From JAFKFH01 sp017307375 (GTDB lineage Bacteria; Pseudomonadota; Alphaproteobacteria; Ferrovibrionales; Ferrovibrionaceae), in NCBI GenBank assembly GCA_965229335.1, contig OZ245874.1, positions 992,001-1,056,000 on the forward strand: a stretch of DNA of 64,000 nucleotides, in the 5' to 3' direction. Within the stretch, counting starts at the first letter, position 1; each line of letters begins with the position of its first letter. This document shows positions 8,296 to 15,861 of this stretch, piece by piece. Position numbers and translations under genes: made by a program. The notes beneath the pieces are model-generated. The model saw only the letters and a program-made list of their open reading frames with translations, ran no database searches and was not told the origin of the DNA.

Positions 8296-8919
8296 TCAGC
8301 CGGCGATGACGGCCCCGACCCGGGCGATCCAGGCGAGCTCGCCCTTCTCGTAGGTCTTCTCGCCCTTGCGGCCACCCAGCGTGGTCAGCTTGACCGATTT
8401 CGCCTGGGCCTTGGACACCTCGCGCAGCAGCAATTCGCCGGCGGCGGTCATCGCCAGGACGCGGTCGCCGGCCTTCACCGCGCCGCCCGGGGCCACGATG
8501 ATCTGGTCGCCGTCGCGGAACAGCGGCGCAAAGGCATCGCCGCCGATCTCGATCGCAAAGGCATCCTCGTCGTCGCCATGGCCGAGCGCGGCAGTTTTCC
8601 AGCCCTTGCCCTGCGGGCGGCCCTTGGCGTCAAACGCGCCGGGCTTCTGCGCCTTGGCCAGCGTGGTCACCGGGATCGGCCGGCCGCTGGGCGAGCCGGT
8701 CAGCGCGGTGAACTCGCCGAAGCCGGCGCCGGTCGCCTTCAGGATGGCGGCGATGCTTTCGGTCGAGGGCCAGCGGGGCCGGCCGGTCGGACCGAACCGC
8801 TTGCTCTTGTTGAAGGCGGTGGGATCGAGGCCGGCCTGCCGGGCAAGGCCCGAGGGCGTATAGCCGTAGCGGGTGGCGAGGCCGTCGATGGCTTTCCAGA
8901 TGGCACGATGAGTAAGCAT
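8296..8919 (-). CDS. S24/LexA-fold transcriptional regulator lacking the protease dyad
   Basis: 207 residues. The N-terminal helix-turn-helix (MLTHRAIWKAIDGL ... TPSGLARQAGLDPTAFNKSKR) is typical of a group of alphaproteobacterial regulators. The C-terminal half has the S24 peptidase layout (FAIEIGGDAFAPLFRDGDQIIVAP ... GDRVLAMTAAGELLLREV). Where LexA/CI proteins have GDSM, this one has GDAF, so the catalytic Ser is Ala; the general-base Lys position reads Arg (LLREV). Self-cleavage is therefore unlikely and it probably acts as a non-proteolytic regulator. I start at ATG 8919 (MLTH); ATG 8928 is an alternative. It is divergent from the DUF952 gene. Confidence 0.8.
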   Translation of the reverse strand: MLTHRAIWKAIDGLATRYGYTPSGLARQAGLDPTAFNKSKRFGPTGRPRWPSTESIAAILKATGAGFGEFTALTGSPSGRPIPVTTLAKAQKPGAFDAKGRPQGKGWKTAALGHGDDEDAFAIEIGGDAFAPLFRDGDQIIVAPGGAVKAGDRVLAMTAAGELLLREVSKAQAKSVKLTTLGGRKGEKTYEKGELAWIARVGAVIAG

Positions 8920-9046
8920 GAGAGGCATGATTACCCAAGTTGCGGCGTATTTCCAGTGGGCTTGACGAAATTCCCACAAGTTTGTCAACGCCGAAAGTCG
9001 TTTTGCGACTGCGAAAGGCCGGATATCGGGGTATAAGGCCCGGTTC

Positions 9047-9400
9047 ATGAGCACCGCGCAGCACATCTATCACCTCGCCGCCGCCGCAGACTGGCAGGCG
9101 GCGCAGGCAACCGGCCTCTATCGCGGGTCGCCCGACGACCTCCGCGACGGCTTCATGCATTTCTCGACCGCCGCACAGGTCGCGGAATCGGCGGCACGGC
9201 ATCGCGCCGGCCGGGCCGACCAAGTTCTCCTGTGCCTGTCCGCTGCCTCGCTGGGCCAGGATCTGCGCTGGGAAATTTCGCGGGGTGGGCAATTATTCCC
9301 ACATCTCTACGCAGCCCTAGACATCGCCAAGGTAGTCTCGGCCGTGGCGCTGCCGCTCGGCGCCGACGGCAGGCACGACTTCCCCCCGCTGCTGCCATGA
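9047..9400 (+). CDS. DUF952 domain protein
   Basis: 117 residues. The pattern HIYHLAAAADWQAAQATGLYRGSPDDLRDGFMHFSTAAQVAESAARH, then LLCLSAASLGQDLRWEISRGGQLFPHLYAALDIAKV, is that of DUF952, a small cytoplasmic fold related to ADP-ribosyltransferase-like proteins with no settled function. Its stop overlaps the pyrD start as ATGA, so the two genes form an operon; this linkage is common in alphaproteobacteria. The 127-bp spacer to the divergent S24-like regulator must hold both promoters. I found no clean -35/-10 pair there, only a TATAAG at 9032-9037. Confidence 0.85.
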   Translation: MSTAQHIYHLAAAADWQAAQATGLYRGSPDDLRDGFMHFSTAAQVAESAARHRAGRADQVLLCLSAASLGQDLRWEISRGGQLFPHLYAALDIAKVVSAVALPLGADGRHDFPPLLP

Positions 9401-10446
9401 GCGCGCTGCATGATCTTGCCACCCGGGCGTTGCACCTCATCGATCCGGAGACGGCCCATCGCCTGACGATACGGGCGCTGGCGCTGGGCTGCGGCCCGCG
9501 CGCCGCCGGCGGCGACGATCCGGTTTTGGCGACCGAACTGTTCGGCCACAAGGTGCCCAATCCCATAGGACTGGCCGCCGGTTTCGACAAGAATGCCGAG
9601 GTGCCCGACGAAATGCTCGCCGCCGGTTTCGGACTGGTCGAGGTCGGTTCGGTCACCCCGCTGCCGCAGGCCGGCAATCCGCGGCCCCGGCTGTTCCGCC
9701 TGGCCGAGGATGCTGCGGTCATCAACCGCATGGGCTTCAACAACGAGGGGCTCGATCGTGCCGCCGCACGGCTGATCCGGCGCCGGGCCCGGCCCGGGCT
9801 GGTCGGCGTCAACATCGGCGCCAACAAGGATGCACCGGACCGGGTGGCCGATTACGTGACCGGTTTCCGTCGGGTGGCGTCCCTTGCCGGCTACGTCGTC
9901 GTCAACGTTTCCTCGCCCAACACGCCCGGCCTGCGCCTTTTGCAGCAGAAGGATGAACTGGCGCGTCTGCTTGTCGCGCTGGAGGCGGCGCGGCGCGAGG
10001 TCGCCGCGGTGCCGCTGGTGCTGAAGATCGCGCCCGACTTGGCGCCCGAGGATTGCGCCGACATCGCCGGTCTGGCGATCGCGCACGGGCTGGACGGACT
10101 GATCGTTTCCAACACCACGCTGGCGCGGCCGGAGAGCCTGCGGTCGGTCCACAGCCGCGAGACCGGCGGGCTTTCCGGCCGCCCGCTGATGACGCCGTCC
10201 ACGGCGCTGCTGGCCGAGATGCGGCGGCTGACCGCCGGCCGGCTGACCCTGATCGGCGCGGGCGGCATCTCCTCGGGGGCCGACGCCTACGCCAAGATTC
10301 GTGCCGGCGCCGCCGCCGTCCAGCTCTACTCGGCCCTCGTCTACCAGGGTCCTGGCCTGGTCGGCCGGATCAAGGCCGAACTGGCGGCGTTGCTGAAGGC
10401 CGATGGCTGGCGATCGGTCGCGGAAGCCGTGGGTGCGGGGGCCTGA
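9397..10446 (+). CDS. pyrD: Dihydroorotate dehydrogenase (quinone), class 2
   Basis: Oxidises dihydroorotate to orotate in pyrimidine synthesis, passing electrons to membrane quinone. The 349-residue protein has a class 2 N-terminal extension with an amphipathic helix (HDLATRALHLIDPETAHRLT), NPIGLAAGFDKNAE, the FMN-site segments INRMGFNNEG and VGVNIGANKD, the catalytic-Ser loop NVSSPNTPGLR, and ETGGLSGRPL followed by the phosphate-binding IGAGGISSG. Length and motifs match class 2 enzymes. The ATG overlaps the DUF952 stop. Confidence 0.96.
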   Translation: MSALHDLATRALHLIDPETAHRLTIRALALGCGPRAAGGDDPVLATELFGHKVPNPIGLAAGFDKNAEVPDEMLAAGFGLVEVGSVTPLPQAGNPRPRLFRLAEDAAVINRMGFNNEGLDRAAARLIRRRARPGLVGVNIGANKDAPDRVADYVTGFRRVASLAGYVVVNVSSPNTPGLRLLQQKDELARLLVALEAARREVAAVPLVLKIAPDLAPEDCADIAGLAIAHGLDGLIVSNTTLARPESLRSVHSRETGGLSGRPLMTPSTALLAEMRRLTAGRLTLIGAGGISSGADAYAKIRAGAAAVQLYSALVYQGPGLVGRIKAELAALLKADGWRSVAEAVGAGA

Positions 10447-10501
10447 CCCTGCCGCGGCCCCGGCGCCGGTCGGCGGGGGGGCAGCCATGCGCCCGATGGC
10501 A

Positions 10502-10529
10502 TTGACTCCCGCCTCAGCCCTGCTATAGG
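10502..10529 (+). promoter_or_regulatory. Probable sigma-70-type promoter of purH
   Basis: TTGACT (10502-10507) and TATAGG (10524-10529) are separated by 16 bp, 36 bp before the purH ATG. It lies in the 118-bp gap after pyrD and is the best promoter-like pair in the first 15 kb. Confidence 0.6.
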
Positions 10530-10564
10530 GCGGGCGAAATTTCCCCTGCTCTCGGAAAAATCCC

Positions 10565-12145
10565 ATGACCGCCGTCAAGATCACCCGCGCGCTGCTCTCG
10601 GTTTCGGACAAGACCGGCGTTGTCGACTTTGCCCGCTTCCTGGCCCAACATGGGGTGGAATTGCTTTCGACCGGGGGCACGTACAAGGCGATCAGCGATG
10701 CCGGCATCGCGGTGACCGAGGTCGCCGCCCATACCGGCTTTCCCGAGATGATGGACGGCCGGGTCAAGACCCTGCATCCGAAGATCCACGGCGGCCTGCT
10801 GGCGCTGCGCGACGAGGCCAGCCATGTCAAGGCCCTGACCGATCATGCGATCGCGCCGATCGACCTGCTGGTCGTGAACCTCTATCCGTTCGAGGCGACC
10901 GTCGCCAAGGGGGCGGCATTCGCGGACTGTATCGAGAACATCGACATCGGCGGCCCGGCGATGATCCGGTCGGCGGCCAAGAATCACGGCCATGTCGTTG
11001 TCGTCGTCGATCCGTCGGACTATGCGGCCGTCGAGAAGGCGATGACGGAGAATGACGGTGCCACCGGCCTCGATCTGCGCCGCCATCTCGCCGCCAAGGC
11101 CTATGGCCGGACCGCCGCCTACGACGCGGCGATCTCGACCTGGTTCGCCGGCCAGCTGGGCGAGCGCTTTCCCCAGCGGATCACCTTCGGCGGCGAACTG
11201 GCCGAGGTCCTGCGCTATGGCGAGAACCCGCATCAGGAGGCGGCCTTCTACCGCTCCGGCGATCGCCGCCCCGGCGTCGCCACCGCGACCCAGGTGCAGG
11301 GCAAGGCGTTGTCCTTCAACAATCTGAACGACACCGATGCGGCCTTCGAACTGGCGGCCGAATTCACCGAGACGCCGGCGATCGCCATCATCAAGCATGC
11401 CAATCCCTGCGGCGTCGCCACCGGTGCCACCCTGGCCGAAGCCTACAAGCGCGCGCTGGCCTGCGACCCGGTCTCGGCCTTCGGGGGCATCATCGCGGCC
11501 AACCGTCCGCTGGACGCGGCGACCGCGCGGGCCATTTCCGACATCTTCACCGAGGTGATCGTCGCCCCCGATGCCGACGAGGAGGCGCGCCAGATCATCA
11601 GCGCCAAGAAGAACCTGCGCCTGCTGCTGACCGGCGCGATGCCCGATCCGCGCGCCGGCGGCATGACGGTGCGCAGCCTGTCGGGCGGCTATCTGCTGCA
11701 GACGCGCGACGCCGGCCATGTCGCGCGCGGCGACCTCAAGGTCGTCACCAGGCGCCAGCCGACCGAGGCCGAGATCGCCGATCTGCTGCTTGCCTTCACC
11801 GTCTGCAAGCATGTCAAGTCGAACGCCATCATCTACGTCAAGGACGGTGCCACCGTCGGCATCGGCGCCGGCCAGATGAGCCGCGTCGATTCCGCGCGGA
11901 TCGCGCTGCGCAAGGCCGAGGATGCGGCGGCGGCGGCGGGCCTGGCCGAACCGGCGACCCGCGGCTCGGTCGCAGCCTCGGATGCCTTCTTCCCCTTTGC
12001 CGACGGGCTCGAGACGGTGATCGCGGCCGGTGCCACCGCCGTCATCCAGCCGGGTGGGTCGATGCGCGACGACGAGGTGATCGCGGCAGCCGACAAGGCC
12101 GGCATCGCCATGGTCTTCACCGGTATCCGGCACTTCCGCCATTGA
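10565..12145 (+). CDS. purH: Bifunctional AICAR formyltransferase/IMP cyclohydrolase
   Basis: Catalyses the last two steps of IMP synthesis. 526 residues, the normal length. The N-terminal cyclohydrolase domain (about 1-195) has LLSVSDKTG, STGGTYKAI, RVKTLHPKIHGGLLA and the GGPAMIRSAAKNH loop. The C-terminal transformylase domain has RYGENPHQEAAFY, LNDTDAAFEL, IIKHANPCGVATG, SAFGGIIAANRPLD and the C-terminal SDAFFPFADGLE and QPGGSMRDDEVI segments. It has its own promoter after pyrD. Purine genes purK and purE lie elsewhere, at the right end of the window. Confidence 0.98.
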   Translation: MTAVKITRALLSVSDKTGVVDFARFLAQHGVELLSTGGTYKAISDAGIAVTEVAAHTGFPEMMDGRVKTLHPKIHGGLLALRDEASHVKALTDHAIAPIDLLVVNLYPFEATVAKGAAFADCIENIDIGGPAMIRSAAKNHGHVVVVVDPSDYAAVEKAMTENDGATGLDLRRHLAAKAYGRTAAYDAAISTWFAGQLGERFPQRITFGGELAEVLRYGENPHQEAAFYRSGDRRPGVATATQVQGKALSFNNLNDTDAAFELAAEFTETPAIAIIKHANPCGVATGATLAEAYKRALACDPVSAFGGIIAANRPLDAATARAISDIFTEVIVAPDADEEARQIISAKKNLRLLLTGAMPDPRAGGMTVRSLSGGYLLQTRDAGHVARGDLKVVTRRQPTEAEIADLLLAFTVCKHVKSNAIIYVKDGATVGIGAGQMSRVDSARIALRKAEDAAAAAGLAEPATRGSVAASDAFFPFADGLETVIAAGATAVIQPGGSMRDDEVIAAADKAGIAMVFTGIRHFRH

Positions 12146-12220
12146 GCCGATCGCCGTCGCGCGCTTCCGGACGGGTGGAGTGGCTGTCGGTGCGTCCTGC
12201 CTCGGTGTTGAGGATTTTTC

Positions 12221-12829
12221 ATGGATAATGCAACCCGCTCGGAACGATCGCGCAACGCGGTGATACAGGCCGCACTTGCCATCATCGCCCGCGACGGGCC
12301 TGCCCGGCTGACTCTCGACGCCATTGCGCGCGAGAGCGGTATCAGCAAGGGCGGGCTGATGCATCAGTTCCGCTCGAAGGAGGCGGTGCTGAAGGCAGTG
12401 CTCGAGCAGCAGATCGAGCACTTCGAAGCCATTTCCCGTGACTACGAAGCCAAGTTCGCTGGCAATCACCCCGCCCCGCACCTGGCGGCGCAGATCGCGA
12501 CTTCGCGCGAGGCGGCTGTCGGCTCGCATGTCGCCGCGTTGGCTGCCTACGGCGCCCTCGCCGATCAGCCCGATCTTCTGTCCGCATCGCGCAAGCTGGA
12601 TGTCGATAAGGTGCAGGCGATCAAGGCCGAGGCCGACGATCCCGACCTGGCCCTGCTGCGCTGGACCGCGGCGCGTGGACTCGCGATTACTGCTGTTCTC
12701 GGGTTGTGCCCGTTTTCCGATGCCGAGCGGGCACGTCTCTTCGACCGTCTTCTTGACAATCACGCGTGGACGCGGCCGGCCACGGCCGCCAAGCCAGTTG
12801 CCGCAGGCAAGGCACCCAAGAGCCGCTGA
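12221..12829 (+). CDS. TetR family transcriptional regulator
   Basis: 202 residues. The N-terminal HTH is clear: IQAALAIIARDGPARLTLDAIARESGISKGGLMHQFRSKEAVLKAVL. The SKGGLMHQF recognition-helix region resembles TetR proteins with C-terminal DUF-type ligand pockets. The C-terminal tail after about residue 185 is Ala/Pro/Lys-rich and likely disordered. No divergent or adjacent structural gene makes its target obvious; it sits between purH and a lipoprotein gene on the same strand. Confidence 0.88.
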   Translation: MDNATRSERSRNAVIQAALAIIARDGPARLTLDAIARESGISKGGLMHQFRSKEAVLKAVLEQQIEHFEAISRDYEAKFAGNHPAPHLAAQIATSREAAVGSHVAALAAYGALADQPDLLSASRKLDVDKVQAIKAEADDPDLALLRWTAARGLAITAVLGLCPFSDAERARLFDRLLDNHAWTRPATAAKPVAAGKAPKSR

Positions 12830-12861
12830 CTTACGGGCACGACCGGCATCGCGCCGGCATC

Positions 12862-12894
12862 AAAAAAAACCGACCAGGCGGTTTGCATTTTGGG
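12862..12894 (+). terminator. Possible intrinsic terminator after the TetR gene
   Basis: An A-run leads into an AAACCG/CGGTTT inverted repeat (arms ending about 12872 and starting 12879, 6-nt loop ACCAGG) followed by TGCATTTT. The stem is short and the T-run interrupted, so this is a weak call; its A-run would also serve as the T-run of a terminator on the other strand. Confidence 0.35.
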
Positions 12895-12911
12895 GATTCA
12901 GGTGTTAGCGT
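12883..12911 (+). promoter_or_regulatory. Possible promoter of the DUF3313 lipoprotein gene
   Basis: TTGCAT (12883-12888) and TAGCGT (12906-12911) with a 17-bp spacer, 32 bp before the start codon. The -10-like hexamer and the spacing equal those of the lysK promoter candidate. Confidence 0.4.
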
Positions 12912-12943
12912 GCCTTCGTCAAGCGTAACGCCGAGGGCCCCGA

Positions 12944-13603
12944 ATGACCACGCGAACGATCTCCTTCCAAATCCTGACCGCAGCTGCCTTGCTCCTCGCA
13001 GCTTGCGGCAGCGCCGAGCCCGTCGCCTATACCGACATCGCTTCGTCGCCCCACCTTCTGCCCAACATCGACGATAGCTCGGGCCGGATGCCGTACCGCT
13101 ACACGACCACGGTCGACTGGCGGACATATTCCAGGGTGATCGTCGATCCGGTCGCGATCTATCGCGGTCGGGATAATCAGTTCGGCGACATGTCGGAGAG
13201 CGATCGAGCGGTGCTTGCCGGCTACATGCAGGCACAGTTCACCGAGAAACTGCGGCGACGTTTCCAATTGGCCGTCGATCCTGCGCCGAATACGCTGCGC
13301 GTCCGACTGACCCTGACCGGCGCAGCGACGACCACGCCTGTCCTGGGGCCGCTATCCCGGTTCGATCTTGCCGGCGGCGTCTATAATGGCGTCCAATCCG
13401 TCCGCGGCGGCGAAGGGACGTTCACCGGATCCGTGGTCTACGCCGTCGAGCTCTACGATGCTTCGACCAACCGGTTGCTCGGTGCCTATGTCAGCAAACA
13501 ATACCCGAATTCGCTGAACATCGGCGCCAGCTTCGGCGCGCTCGCGGCAGCCAAGACCGGGCTGGAGAAAGGTGCGGACGCACTTGTTGCGCAGCTCCGC
13601 TGA
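12944..13603 (+). CDS. DUF3313 family lipoprotein
   Basis: 219 residues with a lipoprotein signal: basic N-terminus, hydrophobic core and lipobox LLAAC (acylated Cys21). The mature part follows the DUF3313 pattern: a short loop, DWRTYSRVIVDPVAIYRG, a helix with AVLAGYMQAQFTEKLRRRFQ, and a strand-rich region with RVRLTLTGAATTTPVLGPLSRF and a glycine-rich VVYAVELYDASTNRLLGAYV. It is expected in the outer membrane or periplasmic leaflet; function of the family is unknown. It stands alone, followed by a convergent dehydrogenase gene 17 bp away. Confidence 0.85.
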   Translation: MTTRTISFQILTAAALLLAACGSAEPVAYTDIASSPHLLPNIDDSSGRMPYRYTTTVDWRTYSRVIVDPVAIYRGRDNQFGDMSESDRAVLAGYMQAQFTEKLRRRFQLAVDPAPNTLRVRLTLTGAATTTPVLGPLSRFDLAGGVYNGVQSVRGGEGTFTGSVVYAVELYDASTNRLLGAYVSKQYPNSLNIGASFGALAAAKTGLEKGADALVAQLR

Positions 13604-13620
13604 TCTGGCGCTGCGTGACG

Positions 13621-14577
13621 CTATCGCCGCGGCACCGGTGTCTCGGGCACCGGTGTCAGCGGTCCGCGGCCGTCGAACCACGACATCAGATTGTCGACGA
13701 CGAGTTGCGCCATGGCGTTGCGGGTGTGGACCGATGCCGAGCCGACATGGGGCAGCAGCACGACGTTGTCGCGCGCGATCAGCCGTTCCGGCACGCGCGG
13801 CTCGTCGGCGAAGACATCCAGGCCCGCGGCGCGGATCGTGCCCGCCTCCAGGGCGGTGATCAATGCCGTCTCGTCGACCAGCGAGCCGCGCGCCACGTTG
13901 ATCAGCACGCCGTCGGGCCCCAGGGCCTCCAGCACCTCGGCATTGACGATGTGCCGGGTGCCGGCGCCGCCGGGCGCGACCACCATCAGGATGTCGACTG
14001 CGCGGGCGAGATCCGCCGGCGTCTCGTGATAGTCATAGGGCACATCCGGTTGCCGGCTGCGGCCATGATAGGCGATGGCGAGGCCGAACGCCGCGGCGCG
14101 GCCGGCGATTGCCCGGCCGATCCGGCCAAGACCGAGAATGCCGAGCCGCCGCCCGCGCAGCGTCGCGGTGAGCGGGTAGGGGCGCTCCAGCCAGCGCCCG
14201 GCGCGCACGTATCGGTCGGCTTGTGGCAGTTCCCGCACGGTGGCAAGCAGGAGGCCCAGGGCGAGGTCGGCGACCTCGTCGGTCAGCACGTCCGGCGTAT
14301 TGGTGACGACCACGCCCGCCGCCGCGCAGGCGGCCGTATCGACGCCGTCGTAGCCGACCCCGAAGTTCGACACGATCTCCAGGGCCGGCAGCCGCGCAAT
14401 CAAGGCGGCATCGACGGGGCCGCCGGCGACCACGCCGCGAATCCTCGGTCCGATACGGTCCAGAAAGGCATCCCTGTCGCTCTCCTCCCACAGCCGCGAC
14501 AGCGGAAAGCGGCGGGCCAGCTGGTCGGTCACGGTCTGCATGACCGGACGCAGAATCAGGATGTCGGGTTTAGCCAC
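13621..14577 (-). CDS. D-2-hydroxyacid dehydrogenase (glyoxylate/hydroxypyruvate reductase-like)
   Basis: 318-residue NAD(P)-dependent dehydrogenase. The nucleotide-binding GILGLGRIGRAIA motif sits near the middle. The catalytic residues are in place: Arg in LINVARGSLVDE, Glu in DVFADEPRVPE, and His in VVLLPHVGSAS. The substrate loop reads SNFGVGYDGVD. It reduces 2-oxo acids such as glyoxylate or hydroxypyruvate in the cytoplasm; the precise substrate is not set by the motifs. It is divergent from the yceI-cybB pair with 91 bp between starts. Confidence 0.93.
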   Translation of the reverse strand: MAKPDILILRPVMQTVTDQLARRFPLSRLWEESDRDAFLDRIGPRIRGVVAGGPVDAALIARLPALEIVSNFGVGYDGVDTAACAAAGVVVTNTPDVLTDEVADLALGLLLATVRELPQADRYVRAGRWLERPYPLTATLRGRRLGILGLGRIGRAIAGRAAAFGLAIAYHGRSRQPDVPYDYHETPADLARAVDILMVVAPGGAGTRHIVNAEVLEALGPDGVLINVARGSLVDETALITALEAGTIRAAGLDVFADEPRVPERLIARDNVVLLPHVGSASVHTRNAMAQLVVDNLMSWFDGRGPLTPVPETPVPRR

Positions 14578-14668
14578 TGGGGTTTTCCTCGTTGCACGGG
14601 AACGTGATGGGCCGCCATCGATGGTCGGGAGTATGAACGAAACCGGGGGGAAGTCGCGAGGTCAAGCA

Positions 14669-15238
14669 ATGCGTCGATCGATACTCTTCCTGTGCCTGTC
14701 CCTCTTCTCCGCTCCCGGCTACGCCGCTGCCGCCGGCCTCACCTATCCGGTCGAACCGGCCAGCACCCATATCCGCTTTGTCGTCGACCATTTCGGCCTG
14801 TTCACGACCAAGGGTGAATTCACGACCTTCTCCGGCCAGCTCTTTCTCGATCCCGACCACCCCGAGACCGCCCATGTCGCCGTCACGGTCCAGACGGCAT
14901 CGGTCGACACGTTCTGGGGCGATCGCAACGATCTGCTGCGTTCGCCCGACTATTTCGACGTCGGCCGCTTTCCGACGATGGCCTTCACCAGCAACGTGGT
15001 CGAGCGCACCGGACCAGACACGGCGCGGGTTCATGGCGTGCTGACCCTGCTCGGCCGCAGCCATGACGAAACCTTCGACGCCGTCTTGACCGACCGCAAG
15101 CCCGACATGGCCGGCGAAGTCGCGAACTTCCGCGTCACCGGCCGGCTGCTGCGCAGCGATTTCGGGATGACGGCCGGCCAGCCGATGGTCGCCGACGCCG
15201 TCGACATCGCGATCGACGCCCATATCCGGCTGAAATGA
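14669..15238 (+). CDS. YceI family periplasmic protein
   Basis: 189 residues with a Sec signal peptide (MRRSILFLCLSLFSAPGYAAAAG, cleavage near residue 20-22). The mature part is the lipocalin-like YceI fold: YPVEPASTHIRFVVDHFG, DPDHPETAHVAVTVQTASVDT, LRSPDYFDVGRFPTMAFTSN, and GVLTLLGRSHDETFDA. YceI proteins bind long isoprenoids such as ubiquinone precursors. The ATG at 14669 has a GAGG Shine-Dalgarno at good distance and begins directly at the signal peptide; an upstream ATG (14633) would add a non-signal stretch. It overlaps cytochrome b561 by ATGA, the usual yceI-yceJ pairing. Confidence 0.92.
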   Translation: MRRSILFLCLSLFSAPGYAAAAGLTYPVEPASTHIRFVVDHFGLFTTKGEFTTFSGQLFLDPDHPETAHVAVTVQTASVDTFWGDRNDLLRSPDYFDVGRFPTMAFTSNVVERTGPDTARVHGVLTLLGRSHDETFDAVLTDRKPDMAGEVANFRVTGRLLRSDFGMTAGQPMVADAVDIAIDAHIRLK

Positions 15239-15723
15239 CCGGACGCCGCAAGCTGCATTGGTGGACGGCCGCCCTGGTGGCCGCAATGCTTGCCCTGGGC
15301 TGGATCATGGTGGCGGTGCCGCTTGCCCTGTTGCTGGTCAAGTTCGTCCTCTACCAGGCGCACAAGACGATCGGCATCGTCGTCTTCGCGCTGACCTGCT
15401 GGCGCCTCCTGTTGCGCCTGCGGGGCGGTGGGACAGGCTTGCCACCGGGCTGGCATGGACGGGCGGCCGCTGCCGTTCATGCCGTGCTGCTGGTTCTGCT
15501 GCTGGCCATGCCGGCGACCGGATTCCTGATGTCGGCCGCCTCGCCCTCGGGGGTGCCGACATTGTTCCTCGGGGTGATCGCCATTCCCCATCCGATCGGC
15601 CCGGATCCGGCCTTGTTCGAGCGGTTGCAGCTTGCGCACCGGGTCGAGGCCTGGACGATGCTGGTCGTTGGCCTTGCGCATGGCGCGGCCGGGCTGCTCG
15701 CTCGCCGGCGCATGGCGCATTGA
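15235..15723 (+). CDS. Cytochrome b561 family protein
   Basis: 162 residues with four hydrophobic helices (about 10-38, 42-62, 79-103, 136-155). His residues at 8, 43, 82 and 135 lie at or near helix ends, as expected for the two b-type haems of YceJ/CybB-type cytochromes, which oxidise ubiquinol in the inner membrane. It overlaps the YceI gene (ATGA), so the pair is co-translated; YceI may deliver or bind the quinone. Confidence 0.88.
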   Translation: MTGRRKLHWWTAALVAAMLALGWIMVAVPLALLLVKFVLYQAHKTIGIVVFALTCWRLLLRLRGGGTGLPPGWHGRAAAAVHAVLLVLLLAMPATGFLMSAASPSGVPTLFLGVIAIPHPIGPDPALFERLQLAHRVEAWTMLVVGLAHGAAGLLARRRMAH

Positions 15724-15764
15724 CGGCGGTTTCTCCGCCTTAAGAGTCGTCTCGCCGATTTTTT
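15724..15764 (+). terminator. Possible intrinsic terminator after cytochrome b561
   Basis: CGGCG (15724-15728) pairs with CGCCG (15753-15757), which is followed by ATTTTTT. An inner GGCGG/CCGCC stem (15725-15729 with 15735-15739) offers an alternative fold. It separates the yceI-cybB pair from the flagellar operon. Confidence 0.4.
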
Positions 15765-15861
15765 CGATTCCTGCGCGCAGGGATTCTCGCGGACACCCGT
15801 TTACCCCGGTGGGGACGCTCGGAACCGGCTTCACGGTTACCAGCGCAAAGAGGTGTTCGCC

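Noticed and set aside
8287..8306. TCGCCGGC/GCCGGCGA hairpin at the end of the S24-like regulator gene
   Set aside because: It overlaps the stop codon, has no T-run, and such GC palindromes are frequent by chance at this base composition.
10523..12763. 746-codon antisense open frame opposite purH and the TetR gene
   Set aside because: It spans two unrelated well-supported genes and has no family features.
15741..15761. GCCGATTT resembling a FliA (sigma-28) -10 element before flgK
   Set aside because: No TAAA-type -35 at the required distance; the sequence also fits the T-run of a terminator.
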